Source of the DNA: Watersipora subatra
Lineage: Eukaryota; Bryozoa; Gymnolaemata; Cheilostomatida; Watersiporidae
DNA: 64,000 nt
Direction of reading: 5' to 3'
Assembly: GCF_963576615.1 (NCBI RefSeq)
Contig: NC_088708.1
Location: 2,480,001-2,544,000 of the forward strand
The translations under genes were made by a program, and so were the position numbers. How positions within the stretch are numbered: the first letter of the stretch is position 1; each line of letters starts with the position of its first letter. Under the pieces are notes generated by a model, which did no database searches, was not told the origin of the DNA, and saw only the letters and a list, made by a program, of their open reading frames with translations. Shown here piece after piece: positions 15,433 to 28,910 of the stretch.

Positions 15433-18043
15433 CTAATGGTTTGATAAGTTTTCCGGCCATCCTCTAAGAGTGAATATTGTACTGACAAAACTAAAGTAGT
15501 CCTGAATTTTCAACATCAAACCTTTTGCAGTCTGAGAACGCTGATGCCTGAATTGCTGGCGAGGTGACTCACAATCACAAATGGCTTGAAATAATCTTTG
15601 GAGGTGTGAAGAAGAGTCATTAGGAGTGACCGGGGCACTTAATGCTCGTCGTGGAGCTGGTCTGCATTTGATGTACATCATTGCATCCTTGTCCCACGAG
15701 TACCTGGTAGCTGCAGCAACTCCGCTGTCATTTATAGTATGTATTGCATACAAAATTGACTCCCCATCTCCGGGGTCTGCTGAAATGGTCATGCAACAAC
15801 TGACTCTTAAAGTAATAAACTGGTAAACAAAGGAGTCTAGTACCAACTCATACATATACAACTGACCCTTAAAGTAATAAACTGGTATACAAAGGAGTCT
15901 AGTACCAACTCTTACATATACAACTGACCCTTAAAGTAATAAACTGGTATACAAAGGAGTCTAGTACCAACTCATACATATACAACTGATCCTTAAAGTA
16001 ATAAACTGGTATACAAAGGAGTCTAGTACCAACTTATACATATACAACTGACCCTTAAAGTAATAAACTGGTATACAAAGGAGTCTAGTACCAACTCATA
16101 CATATACAACTGACCCTTAAAGTAATAAACTGGTATACAAAGGAGTCTAGTACCAACTCATACATATACAACTGACCCTTAAAGTAATAAACTGGTAAAC
16201 AAAGGAGTCTAGTACCAACTCATACATATACAACTGACCCTTAAAGTAATAAACTGGTATACAAAGGAGTCTAGTACCAACTCATACATATACAACTGAC
16301 CCTTAAAGTAATAAACTGGTGAACAAAGGAGTCTAGTACCAACTCATACATATACAACTGACCCTTAAAGTAATAAACTGGTATACAAAGGAGTCTAGTA
16401 TAAACTCATACATATACAACTCACCCTTAAAGTAATAAACTGGTATACAAAGGAGTCTAGTACCAACGCACACATACACCCCCTTTACTGCTGACCTGCT
16501 CTAAATGCATCTTACATTAAACCACAGACACCATAAACATTCTTTGAAACAATGAGACGCTTGTGACAACTACAAGACAAAATAGACTAATCAATAATAG
16601 ACAACAAAACGAGCAGTCTACCTTTCAACCTTGATTCTTTAGATGATCTCCAAGACTTGTTAGTGGTTGTTGACAAAGCTGTCAACGGTCTCCTTCTGCA
16701 CACTGAATGTAGTTTCGTCCTATAACCAACAGACCATAACCGCCACTCTACGATAGTTTCATTATCAGCACTGTGTCCTCCAGACTATGTTAAAGTTAGA
16801 ATCTTTTCCATTCAATCATAAAATACTTTTCTTTAGTAATGCTACAGGACCTCACATATATTCACATACTAAAATCTCTTCCTGTTCAACAAGTACAAAG
16901 ATCATATACTTTCTCAGTTTGTTCAAATTATAGTGAGTCAATTAACGAATTAAAAATAATCTGTATATGCAATTCAGTTAATAAAGTAAAAATAACTTGT
17001 ATATGTAAGTCAGTTAATAAAGTGAGGATAACCTGTATATGTAAGTCAGTTAATAAAGTAAGGATAACCTGTATATATACGTATGTCAGTTAATAAAGTA
17101 AGGATAACCTGTATATGTAAGTCAGTTAATAAAGTAAGGATAACCTGTATATGTATGTCAGTTAATTAAGTAAGGATAACCTGTATATGTAAGTCAGTTA
17201 ATAAAGTAAGAACAACCTGTATATGTAAGTCCGTTAATAAAGTAAAAATAACTTGTATATGTAAGTCAGTTAATAAAGTAAGGATAACCTGTATATGTAA
17301 GTCAGTTAATAAAGTAAGGATAACCTGTATATGTAAGTCAATTAATAAAGTAAAGATAACCTGTATATGTAAGTCAGTTAATAACGTAAGGATAGCCTGT
17401 ATATGTAAGTCAGTTGATAAAGTAAGGATAACCTGTATATGTAAGTCAGTTGATAAAGTAAGGATAACCTGTATATGTAAGTCAATTAATAAAGTAAGGG
17501 TAACCTGTGTAAGTATGTCAATTATGTATTATGGGTATACTACTGGAATAGTAACTACTTTGTAATAGTAACTGTAATAATGTAACAATAACTTTATTAC
17601 ACAGAGCACTTAGTTCATAAGGTATCTACAGGTCATTAGCTGTGTGACTGGCTGTGTGACTGACTCTATAGTTGTATGACCTACCTTGATAAATCGCAGT
17701 CTTCAGTGCTTTCCTTTTTAGTCATACTGTCATAAGGCAGAAATTCATATGACTCAACTGCTATAGACAGCTGGGGCTCTATCTGAGATGTATTATATTT
17801 GTTTTCTATGCTGTGTAAAGGACGTCTCTGCAATGGGAACAGAACAGGTCACCCAATACATCCACAGCATTACATAACGCAACCTTCAGTTGAGAGCTTA
17901 CTCTGGTACATCCTGATAACTCTTCTTGGTCTATTACAGACGGTAAAGGGATAAATGATTTCCATAGCATTGAGCTTTCTTCTTTAAATAAGGGTTTGTT
18001 GGTAGAATTACCTGTTGAATGCAACTTTGCATGATATATGACT
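15433..18043 (-). CDS. C-terminal four exons of an unrecognised protein
   Basis: I do not recognise the product. Four minus-strand exons join in phase: 18043-17902, 17827-17685, 16719-16622 and 15779-15433 (TAG stop), giving 242 residues. Each internal exon has a pyrimidine-rich 3' splice site (TTCTCTTCTAAAG, TGTTCCCATTGCAG, TTGGTTATAG, ACCATTTCAG), and the donors are GTAAGC, GTAGGT and GTAGAC. Junction phases 0, 2 and 1 all carry through without a stop, which is strong evidence for a real gene. The protein is Ser/Thr- and Arg-rich with basic stretches (for example KSWRSSKESRLK and CRPAPRRALSAPVTP) and no domain I can name. An upstream exon must end in phase 2 and was not found; it may lie beyond the 38-bp array. 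Introns contain the 36-bp and 62-bp arrays. Poly(A) signal at 15391-15386. Confidence 0.6.
15799..16476. repeat. 62-bp minisatellite, ~11 copies
   Basis: Head-to-tail unit beginning CTTAAAGTAATAAACTGGTA, then TACAAAGGAGTCTAGTACCA. It lies in the last intron of the minus-strand gene and its first unit starts only about 19 bp from that intron's 3' splice site at 15780. Confidence 0.93.
16937..17528. repeat. 36-bp minisatellite, ~16 copies
   Basis: Unit GTAAGTCAGTTAATAAAGTA then AGGATAACCTGTATAT, with a few point variants. It lies in the intron between 16719 and 17685 of the minus-strand gene. A plus-strand frame at 16839-17093 is a product of the repeat, not a gene. Confidence 0.92.
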
Positions 18044-18342
18044 CTTTAGAAGAGAAACAATGTAACATTCCTTTAAGAGTGACTGTCTCATATATGTAGC
18101 ATATTCATTCACACAGTATTTACTAAGACCTATTCAGCATTTCCAGCATATTTGAAGTTTTCTATCTAGTTACCTGTTCACAATCACTTATCTATTTAAT
18201 TAATCTGGCGCATAAGCAGAACCACAGATATTTGCAAGCAATATGTTACAATAAAGCAATGTAAAGCAGCAATGACCGATTGCGATGAGAGTTAGCCAGC
18301 AAACATAACCGAAAGATAATAAAGATACGTAGTTCGTTCTAC

Positions 18343-19104
18343 CCACTATTTACTGTAGTTGTATATAGATTATATTGCTATTGATATCTACTGTAGTTGT
18401 ATATAGAATATATTGCTATTGATATCTACTGTAGTTGTATATAGAATATATTGCTATTGATATCTACTGTAGTTGTATATAGAATATATTGCTATTGATA
18501 TCTACTGTAGTTGTATATAGAATATACAGCTATTGATATCAACCGTACTTGTATATAGAATATACAGCTATTGATATCTATTGTAGTTGTATATAGAATA
18601 TACTTTTATTGATATCTATTGTAGTTGTATGTATAATATACAGCTATTGATATCTACTGTAGTTGTATATAGAATATACAGCTATTGATATCTACTGTAG
18701 TTGTATATAGAATATACAGCTATCGCTGTCTACCATAGCTGCGTACAGCATATACAGCCATTGATGTCTACCATAGCTGCGTACAGCATATACAGCCATT
18801 GAAGTCTACCATAGCTGCGTACAGCATATACAGCCATTGATGTCTACCATAGCTGCGTACAGCATATACAGCCATTGATGTCTACCATAGCTGCGTACAG
18901 CATATACAGCCATTGATGTCTACCATAGCTGCGTACAGCATATACAGCCATTGATGTCTACCATAGCTGCATACAGCATATACAGCCATTGATGTCTACC
19001 ATAGCTGCGTACAGCATATACAGCCATTGATGTCTACCATAGCTGTACGCAGCTATGGTAGACATCAATGGCTGTATATGCTGTATGCAGCTATGGTAGA
19101 CCTT
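18343..19104. repeat. 38-bp minisatellite in two sequence classes, ending in an inverted copy
   Basis: 18343-18720 has units like CTACTGTAGTTGTATATAGA. 18720-19045 has a diverged but same-length class (GTCTACCATAGCTGCGTACA). At 19046-19049 the array flips: about 55 bp (19050-19104) are the reverse complement of the preceding units with one mismatch, around a 4-bp spacer TACG. The result is a near-perfect hairpin. Confidence 0.93.
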
Positions 19105-19832
19105 TTCACACCTTTGTTTTCTTATGTAGTCTTCATTAAGATAAAATGGATGGTAGAAAAATTATGGTTAGCACTTGAAGCAGCTTGTTAAACCTTTACA
19201 GTTAAAGGATGTAAATTGCATGTAGAATTTGGTTAGTGTATAGAACTCTAGTTATGCGTGTGAAGTATGAAAAACAGTATTTCAAACACGCAACATACCA
19301 GTACACACAACATACCAGCTCTTTGTATAAATTCCATGATATTCCCTGACGCGACATTATCGCTACAGGAATAGCTGAAACAGTGCACCTTCGAAGTAAA
19401 ATATGCGGATTATTTGGGTGAGAAGTGATTAAAGTGGTTCAACAGCGCAACTGAACTGTACAACACAGCTGTACAACAGTGTGTACACATGATAACTGGT
19501 CTCGATAACAAGAGTTGAACAAAAAATCCTATATTTTCTACGCAGCCTGCTAATTTTATAGTTACATTTCCGGTTAGTACATTATCAATTATTTTTTGTG
19601 TTTAATTCATGTTTGTCGATAGATATTTCTATATATCTGTTTATCTATTTTCACTGTAGGAATAAACAAATTTTCTGTTTTTGTATACACATTTTGCCAT
19701 TGTATACTTATGTTTTCTGATTAGCTATTTACTTTTACTGTTTGTATAGTTACATGTTATGTTAGTGTATTTACATTCCCTGTTGTACGTCTGGCATTCC
19801 GGTTCATTTCTTTACCATAATTGTAGTATTAC
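19105..19832. other. Non-repetitive, AT-rich; nothing recognised
   Basis: No exon, RNA gene or transposon end found on either strand. Confidence 0.4.
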
Positions 19833-20942
19833 TACTAGTGAGTACTTAACTCTGTACTACTAGTGAGTACTTAACACTGTGCTACTGGTGAGTACTTAAC
19901 ACTGTACTACCGGTGAGTACTTAACACTGTACTACTGGTGAGTACTTAACATTGTACTGCTGATGAGTACTTAACATTATACTACTGGTGAATATTTAAC
20001 ATTGTACTACCGGTGAGTACTTAACACTGCACCATTGGTGAGTACTTAACACTGTACTACTGGTGAGTACTTAACACTGTGCTACTGGTAAGTACTTAAC
20101 ACTGTACTACCGGTGAGTACTTAACACTGTACTACCGGTGAGTACTTAACACTGTACTACCGGTGAGTACTTAACACTGTACTACTGGTGAGTACTTAAC
20201 ACTGTGCTACTGGTGAGTACTTAACACTGTACTACTGGTGAGTACTTAACACTGTACTACTGGTGAGTACGTAATACTTACTTAATGAAGAATACTTAAC
20301 ACTGTACTACTGGTGAGTACGTAATACTTACTTAATGATGAATACTTAACACTGTACTACTGATGAGTACTTAACACTGTACTACTGGTGATTATTTAAC
20401 ACTGTACCACTGGTGAGTACTTAAAACTGTACTACTGGTGAGTATTTAACACAGTACTAATGGTGAGTATTTAACATTGCACTGCTGGTGAGTACTCAAC
20501 ACTGTACTACTGGTGAGTACTTAACACTTACTTAATGATGGATACTTAACACTGTACTACTGATGAGTACTTAACACTGTACTACTAGTGAGTACTTAAC
20601 ACTGTACTAATGGTGAGCACTTAACACAGTACTACTGATGAGTATTTAACACTGTACTACTGGTGAGTACTTAACACTGTACTACTGGTGAGTACTTAAC
20701 ATTGTACTACTGATGAGTACTTAACACTGTACTACTAGTGAGTACTTAACACTGTACTAATGGTGAGCACTTAACACAGTACTACTGATGAGTATTTAAC
20801 ACTGTACTACTGGTGAGTACTTAACACTGTACTACTGGTGAGTATTTAACACAGTACTACTGGTGAGTATTTAACATTGTACTACTGGTGAGTACTTAAC
20901 ACAGTACTACCGGTGAGTACGTAACACTGTACTATTGGTGAC
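19833..20942. repeat. 25-bp minisatellite, ~44 copies
   Basis: Unit TACTACTGGTGAGTACTTAA then CACTG, with local insertions (GTAATACTTACTTAATGAAG-like) that themselves recur at 20272 and 20325, showing multi-unit duplication. Confidence 0.94.
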
Positions 20943-21960
20943 CTCCTGACTTGGAAAATTTACAATGTATCTGCAAAGGGAGGCAATAACTCATATCCCT
21001 TATCAAAAATAAATGGGATACATATCTGCCCTGTTAAGTTGTCAGCTTGTTCTTATACCGCTCATAAGTCTGCTTTGTAAGATATTTCTCTTGTTTAGTC
21101 ATTGACTGCTAGAAACTATTAAAAAACAAAGAGCTAAAACAAAAATGTGTGCTAGCAGACAAATTGTGTTAAAAAAATTATAGATAAAAAACACATGTTC
21201 AAGCATGTATGACAGACAGAGTAAAATCGCTGTTGGCGGGTTGACAATAGGTTGAGGTGTAATAAAGGAAAGACATTATAAAGCACACGTGATGGTGCCA
21301 ATTTTATTTCTCCATGATTTGCATGGCTAGTTAAACATTGAAACTGTGAAAGAAGCAACTGCAGAGTGTAGCCTATTCTGCACCATCTTGTGCGTTACGT
21401 GCAAAACAGCCTTAAAGCAACATATTGTGATGAATACTCAGATGCCATCAAAGTGGTTTTGTCTTTGTCTCTTAAACACGTGTCGTTAAATCTATTATGT
21501 AAGGCAAGGGTAGCATTTTAAAAAAACTTCAGCATCTTCCATTCTCAATTGTTGTTTGTAGATTGAAGACAAACTCATGTCTGCAATTCCTTTATCATAT
21601 GCAACAACATCCTAGTTCATACACTAAGCACTAAAGATGATTTTGTCTATAAGTTGTTCATTCTTTAAAAATAAGCTCTTTTGCTAAAACACTGGTATTT
21701 TGAGCAACTCACAAAATGAGAGTTAGCATTACGGTAAACATAAAAACTCACGAATTAATCACTCAAACCACTTCACAAGAATTGAGCTTATTCTTTAGAT
21801 GAGTTGACAGGCTTCTGAAGGTGGTCTGTCAATTACCGATGAATAGGCCCATTAATGCCACCAGCTTAGCTCAGCCGCGATCCTGGTTTGACCTTTTGAC
21901 CTGAAAAATAGAAAAGTATTTAAAAAAAACTTTCTACCACTTTTTTAAATTGCTGATATG
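20943..21960. other. Unique sequence; nothing firm
   Basis: A good minus-strand acceptor (CTATTTTTCAG) lies at about 21901, but every frame after it stops within 9 to 16 codons. No gene is called. A 68-codon minus frame (21358-21152) has no family resemblance that I can see. Confidence 0.35.
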
Positions 21961-21969
21961 GGCTTCTTA

Positions 21970-22130
21970 GTCTAATCTTTACTATAATAAGAGCGGTGTC
22001 TGTCTGTCTGTCTGAAACCACGCTGAGAGCGTTAGGAAAAAGAGTGCCTCATAGGCGAATCAAACTCGGGCATCAGAGTCAAAAGCAAGCGCACTGTCAC
22101 TGCACCGCTTAGTCACCTTACCGCTATTCG
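21970..22130 (-). mobile_element. tRNA-derived SINE with (CAGA)n tail
   Basis: On the minus strand a tRNA-like head carries an A-box-like GTGACTAAGCGGTGCAG (22118-22102) and a B-box-like GAGTTTGATTCG (about 22068-22055). A body follows, then a CAGACAGACAGA tail (about 22015-21998) and an AT-rich end. Pol III promoter spacing is right for a tRNA-derived SINE. The tRNA fold is degenerate, so it is not a functional tRNA. Confidence 0.6.
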
Positions 22131-23127
22131 GGATAATTATTTATATACTGATTACTCATGATGATCTCTCACAGTGCACAGGACTGGCAAGCGTACTAGT
22201 TCTCAGAATACTCTATTAATCAACAGATATTAGAAAATAAACTTCTCGATTCAAGGTCAATTATGCAAATCGAGCTCACACCCACTAATAAGGTATAAGT
22301 GTATATAACATGTGGGCTCACATTCATGTTTATATTATATACGCTTATGCATATAACATATATGCGTATATAAGCTTTTAGTACGTTCCCAAAAATTACC
22401 TTGAAGTCATGATTCATGTCTGAACAAATGATGAACAAACAACAAGTGGTCCTTACTTCACAATGGCTTAAAGTAATGAAAGCATGTTAAAAACTATAAA
22501 AATTATCAGAAAAATGCTTAAAGAAACTGAATAAGAATAAAAAAAGACATATTTCCCAAAACCATAAATAATCCTGAATTTGTAGGTGTTACACATGCGC
22601 ACTTACTGTGACATTGTTTTTATGCTATTACGATATTGGTTGTTTGGATAATATCTGTCATTTAAGCACATAAAGTTACGGTTGCTAGAAATATCTGTTG
22701 CAGGTGAATCATTATGAAAAAGACCTACGGTATTTTAATTATAATAAGACATATGTATAGCCATTATGTAATGCTTGTTTACACTAAAGGAATCAACTTA
22801 TCACGAATTGAAACATGTTTCACATTACAACATTGTCAAATAACACTCCTAATAATAAATAACACACTAATTTTTAAACCAATATAAGACATAATTTGAT
22901 AGACATTAAAGAAGATAACTGTTTTGATTAAGTCTACCCTCAACAGCACAAATACGAATTGACTCATTGCTGTTAAGTGTCTTCAATATGGTATTTTTCA
23001 GCCAGGTTTTAGACTTTTGCTTGCAGATGGACTCTCTTCTTAATACTAAGCCAGCTAAACGTTATACACATGTTGATCTGTGCCATCATCCTACACTGAA
23101 ATGCTGGAGCTGATCATTGATGCTCTT
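22131..23127. other. Unique AT-rich sequence; nothing recognised
   Basis: No supported exon or element. A short 72-codon minus frame at 22438-22220 is low complexity. Confidence 0.35.
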
Positions 23128-23272
23128 TAGTGTTTCTACCTATCAATGCCGTAAGCAGTAACAGGTATTTCTACCTATCAATGCCTGAAGCAGTAACAGG
23201 TATTTCTACCTAGCAATGCCTTAAGCAGTAACAGGTATTTCTACCTATCAATGCCTTAAGCAGTAACAGGTA
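23128..23272. repeat. 35-bp tandem repeat, ~4 copies
   Basis: Unit TATTTCTACCTATCAATGCC then TTAAGCAGTAACAGG. Confidence 0.9.
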
Positions 23273-24160
23273 TTTTTGTCAAAGCTTTTATTATAATTTT
23301 ATTAATTTAGTTCATCACAAATTTAAGATAATTATGTTGTTTTTTGCGAAGTTGATGACTGCATGGCTGTTGTAGCTCGTGATCGGCGTTAGGCGTGCCT
23401 TGAGCCTCTGCCAATATAAGTAAAAGACAAGTGCCCAGAGAGTTTTGAGCCTATCCACCTCTGTGCACAAAAATCTTGCGCTAACCTACCGCTGTCTTGA
23501 TCATTATTGATATAAGAGCCAACTTTGACAGAGAATATTTTTGAACAAAACAATAGATTTTTACAACTACAGCACATCAACCGACATTCCGGCCAAAAAT
23601 GTTAATGAAGGTTCTGACTATTTAGTCAACCAGTGATACTAACCAGTGATACTAACCTGCTGAAGTCTTTCTTAGAGCACAACCCCTCATTCTTACTAAC
23701 TTGTATGTTCAATAATTGTACATTCCAAAAGAGCCATTAATACTATCTTGTTCAGTTGATAATCCTCTTTTATTTAATTAAAAGTTTGTTAATGTATAAT
23801 AAATTATGGCACTGATAAATGTAGTACCAGTGTCTTTAACTAAGTAACTTTTTTAACCCAACCCCAAATTTTAGATGCATCATTCCTTAGGCAATCTATC
23901 TATTATTTTTTTTAAATTCTTCACAAGCTTTAGTCAAATCTAATAATTTTATTAAATAAGCTTGTTTACGTATGTAAATCAACTTGTAAATCAGCAGCAC
24001 AATGGGTTAAAACGTATTTCACATCTTCTAAAAATGTTTGTTTGTATATAATACTTATTGAGGTTAGAATAAGAAATTAACATTTGTTCAGTCTCACCGA
24101 TAATTTAAAAAAAACTAAATGGAACTTAAATGAGTATATGATTTGAGTAGTGGATAGGAT
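23273..24160. other. Unique AT-rich sequence; nothing recognised
   Basis: Poly-T/A-rich, no supported gene. A possible minus splice donor (GCG|GTAGGT near 23487) has no open exon in front of it that fits a gene. Confidence 0.35.
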
Positions 24161-24164
24161 ATGC

Positions 24165-25289
24165 TGTTATGGGTGGATGTGGAGAAATTATGTTATGCAT
24201 AACTAATCCATGAAAACATGTGTTGAAATTGCTTGTCATATTATTCTATTTTGACTATGCTTAGTTTGCACACTTTTGCTTAGCTTGTGGGAACTAATTT
24301 GATTATTAATGGTTCAGGTACAAGTGAAGGTATTGAGCTGTTGTAAACAATACTGATATTTACCAGTAAAAGTTACTTCCTTATTCTATAAGTCTGACAA
24401 TTAAAATACACAACTAACAAAATCCTAAACAATAATATTAATGTCAAGAGGTTAAAATAGCTAATAAAAGTTACACCCTTACTCAAACGGTCATCTATGT
24501 TTGCTTGCTTGGTTCATATGGCTGCGAGTCTCGATAATCAGATGAGAGTCATGGCAGTCATTATATGTAGAGGCACGGTAGTTGAAATAGAGAAGTAGAA
24601 GAAGATCAGCTGATGATGGCGAAGGAGGCTCCATAGGTAGGGAAAGAGTAGACGCTCTAGAGGCAGAGGGAAGTGAGAGGGAGGCTCCAGAGGGGGAGAG
24701 ACGCTCTTTAGTAAGCAGAGGAGAGAGCGTCCAAGGAGGCCCCCGAAAAGAGAGCTGGATGGAGATACAGATGCTGAATCATTGGAGCTGTTCTTTTTTA
24801 TAGATGCCTGGCATGTGGGATGGTTAGCCTGTGGGTATAGGTTGAGTGTTAGGGTTCAATGCTTTATGTCAGGATTGTAAAAATATCTTGCTTGTGTAAG
24901 TCTTCAGCTGGTGCACGTGATGTTGACATGTAGGGTGGAGCTTGTGACTTACTCCTGGTATCCAGGTCATGTTTGACAGGAGTGGCAGATCTATATTTGT
25001 GTACTCATTTGATTCAACTCTAATGTTTCTCTGACGGTTTTCTGGTGATGGTGGTTGAAAGGTTTAATTGCTTCGTCATCTTTTCGGCATGTTCACCATT
25101 TGGTTCTGACGCAATTTTTATGGTTAATTCTTCCAATTTTTAAGTTTTTAATTTACTTTCGACATTTTCTAATTATTAGATCTTTTGATGTCTTTGGGCG
25201 TCTTGCTGCATGCACGTATTATATACTTATCCTGTGGTCTGGCCGCATTCCCTATTGGTATATTGTTTTTGCAGTATTTCCATACAGCC
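24165..25289. mobile_element. Solo LTR (copy 1), probably Ty3/Gypsy-type
   Basis: 1125 bp closely related along its length to 43808-44993, in the same orientation. It begins TGTTATG and ends CATACAGCC (CATACAACA in the sister copy). It is flanked by a 4-bp direct repeat ATGC (24161-24164 and 25290-25293). A TATA-like TTTTTTATAGATG follows GGAGCTGTTC near 24790. No gag/pol frame lies inside or beside it, so a solo LTR left by recombination is the simplest reading. A 4-bp target duplication fits Ty3/Gypsy (inference). Frames inside it are not genes. Confidence 0.72.
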
Positions 25290-25293
25290 ATGC

Positions 25294-28200
25294 TATGTAT
25301 GTAAGTAACAAAGCACGGGATAGAGTAGAATAGACTAAACTTTATATACATGAGATAGGAAAAACTCAAAACTTGATTTGGCAATTAAACTAGAATTTGA
25401 ATTAATTGCTTGTACTACGGGATATATGTAAAAAAATTAATTCCTTTATCACGGGAGACTCCCTACGCTATTATTCAAGCACCAACTATGGCCTAAAAAT
25501 GTAGACTGCTCGTTTTTTATTAACAAAGAAAAAAATGTAAGAACTAGGTGTTTATCAGCAAAAATGTGTGCGCTTTAACAAACAAAAGTAATATGAAAAT
25601 TGCCCAAGTCAAGGAGTAACAATTTAATCGGTTGCGTCTGGATGTTGATAAAAGCAATGATATACAGCCCTCCTCAATGATATATGGGGGGCTGTATATC
25701 ATCGATAGGAGCTTCTACGGGCTCACGAGTGCGGCCATTTTATCGTAACGCAGCAACCGTTGGGAATTCTCAGCAGCATGGTTTATGAAATATTTAAATA
25801 TTGTTGTCATAAAATTAATTAAAATAATTAAAAATTAAAAAAAAAACAATCAAAACGTATGTATACCGTTTAGCTGCTTATATACTTTTTTCATTTATCT
25901 TATTTAAGACTAAATTTGTGCGAAATTTGAAGAATAGACAGGTAGCGAATTACGCGCTACGGTTTTGTCTTTACACTGTTAGTTGGTGAAAGCAGGAAGT
26001 CTTGCCAAGTCTATAAATGACCCACTAAAACAAAAACGTTACTTCAGTTATTGTCTTTATTGAGATAAAACTTCTAAGCAATTTATAGCAATCATATTGG
26101 GGAAAGCCTCTAGTCGTTTCATATTGTTTGAGTTCGGGTGTAGCCTACTTGTGTAACGGCATTTTACTCGCTAGGATTATTGTGTACTGGCCGATGTTCT
26201 CTTCATATTATTTTAAAGGAGGACATGATGACATTTTTGGTCTTTGACACTTGTGATCAGCAAAGAAAGACGGTGGTCCTTCCTCTTTTAAGGTGTGCTT
26301 AGTTTTATGCTTTCTCCTGCTGCGGCTGTGATGATGCTTTATTCACGTCCTTCAAGATTTCCAATTAATCATATCGTATTTTTTATATAATTTCAATAGT
26401 GTAATATATAGTATTTCTGATATAAGGATTCCATCAGCACATTTTAAAATTGATCTGCACAGATTTATGTAAGCAAGCTGTTTGGTCTGTTGGTGCGCCG
26501 CACATGATATGCTTCAGGCTATGTCCTTCAAGCATTCTCCTCGACTTGGCACATTTTTGCATACATGTTGGTCAAACTTCCCTTGGTTGTAGCAAGATGT
26601 TTTGTGCTTTTAGTCCATTCAAGGGGTGAGGAGCTGAGGGCGTGTATTGTTTTTGTTTCTATGTTTCTGAAACATGCTGCTTGGTTTCTCTTCTTGTTGA
26701 ATGGCATTTTCCAGTCCCTTGACTAGTTGTACAGAGCATTTTTTTATCTGAAATTTTGCGGCATCCAACTGGTTATATCAGCAGTTTGATAGAGCAGTGT
26801 ATTATCAGTGTAAAGGCAAATGTGGTAGGATAAACCATCAGGCAGGTCAAGTAGGCCTACAACACATTTGACAAGACACAGTTTTGTTATGACAATCTAA
26901 ATAACCTATGTGCTTGGTAAAGCCTGACAAACATATCATCGATTGAATACCAAAAACTGTTGGTTTGAGTTGGTAAGACATGTAAACTAAATGATAAGAT
27001 ACACAAAATGTAATACCTTTTGCACCTTAGTTAATTTCTAATCATTTGCTTCTGAAAGATATGGCTAGACTAGCCTAACGAGTTTTCGTAATCACTCTGC
27101 TACCTTTTTACTGCACTCATTAGTCAAAGTATCTTTTATGCAGAACTTATGTACATCTATCATCATAACTCAGACCAAAATATAGTGCCGTAGAGCGGTA
27201 AAATAGACAGAAAGTTGTATTGTACAGCCAATAAAATCAAACATTGCTCACTGTTATCCATCATTGCTCAAACCCATTAGTTGTAAAAGTATTTGAGATA
27301 TTTGCAATAACTACACAAATGCTTCGACATCCAAAGTTTAAGGATTGAAACAGATTTTCACATATAAACTTGTTTGCCTCAAAAGGTGTGCTGACAACAT
27401 AAAACACAACTGCAATATTGTTATGTGAAGTCAACAAGATGCTGTTATAATTCATTAAAAAGTGGATAGAAATTAGAGAAGAAAGAATACATGATATATT
27501 TAGTTTTAAGCCATTGTGATCCAGTGATATATGCTACAACTATGCTGTCCTATACCTACTTAGCGGGCTCAGCATCTGCTAATTAAGTACTGAAAAGAGG
27601 GTTTTAATTAACTTTCTTCCATGACTATAATTCTATCTTTCAGTTTTACTAGCATCTTGTAAGTACAAGCAGTTTTAACAATTTAGGGTAGTTTGTCAGT
27701 CTAGTCAAACTTTGTCACCAATTTGAAATTTTTATTAATTAGAGTATTGCTTAACCTACTATTTACATGACTTCTTTATCTGATTTTGTTTGGCTGTAAC
27801 AGTTGAGTCAATTTTGATTTTAGTATCTGATATGAGAGTATCTAATACGAGTTTAATCTTCAAGTAATAGGCAATTGGTAGGACAGGTTTGAATATCCGT
27901 TTCAGGTGGACAATATAAAATGGTATAAAGCACTCGGGGAAGCCCAACAATTAAAGATTTTTAGTTCCTTGATGTTCTTCCGATTACAGCTTTAATTATG
28001 GCATACAGTGCCGGACAAAATAGTTGGGATGCAATTGTTGAATCGCCAAAGTTAATTGTTGTAATAACTTAATTAATAATAGTAATAATTTAATTGTTGT
28101 AACATAATCATTGTAATTCTCTATCCTTTTTACGATACTATAAGCTGTTCATAAGTTACCAAAATGCCTCTCATTGAGATTGGACTCCAACTCATTAAAC

Positions 28201-28908
28201 ATGGGTTGAGTTCCAGGTCATGAAAGAGTTGAACAGGAAAACCTGTTTCTCATAAAGATTACGTTCAACTATTCCATGTCGCCCTTTGAAGTTGATGTTT
28301 GCAGATAGCTAGCTTCTGATCGAGTCACTCCTATCATTTATCTACAAAAAACTATGAGTCAGTCCATGAGCCAAATGAGTCAGTCAGACTTATTGCAAAC
28401 AGCTCAAATGTGTAAATACAGTCTTTGAGTCCTTCGTAAGACATGATACTATTGCCTGGTTTGCATTACGCCATAGGCAGATATTCTTTGAGCAATCTGT
28501 ACAGATTTTTACCATAATTTCAGTTGCTTGTCCACTGCTTCTCACCAAGACTGAGCATAGAGCGTGGCATAATTGTGCGTTGCACTCCTGTTTTCTGATG
28601 GATCGCATGAATTTTCTCTGTTCATTTTAGTCGGGAACATTTTAGTTATGCAGTCTGCCCTCATAAGTGTGTTATTATTGCAGTCATTGTCATTTCAGTT
28701 TTATGTGTACTTTTTTATACAAAAGTTCCTTTGGGTAGCATAATTGTTGCAAGCATGGACAAAGAAACTTCGTACATCACCGTCTTTATCATGATACCAT
28801 TTTTAGGAGAGAAGACAATTCCTATCTTTAGTAGATTCTATTTCTTGAAGTAAGAACATAATCATATAAAAGTCTCAGTTACATAATATGTGAAAGACTA
28901 AGCTAACA
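25294..28908. other. Gene-poor stretch with one hairpin and a possible transposon end
   Basis: A 17-bp inverted repeat (25657-25673 with 25686-25702, ATGATATACAGCC arms) flanks a 12-bp loop. At about 28004 the string TACAGTGCCGGACAAAATAG resembles a Tc1/mariner terminus, but I found no partner end. Short minus frames at 28608-28390 (Cys-rich) and 27455-27261 are not assignable. Nothing else recognised. Confidence 0.35.
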
Positions 28909-28910
28909 TA

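Noticed and set aside
21840-21905. Terminal exon after a strong minus-strand acceptor (CTATTTTTCAG)
   Set aside because: All three frames stop within 9-16 codons and no partner exon fits. Not enough to call.
28390-28608. Cys-rich 72-codon minus frame
   Set aside because: No domain, no convincing splice partners, no neighbouring exon in phase.
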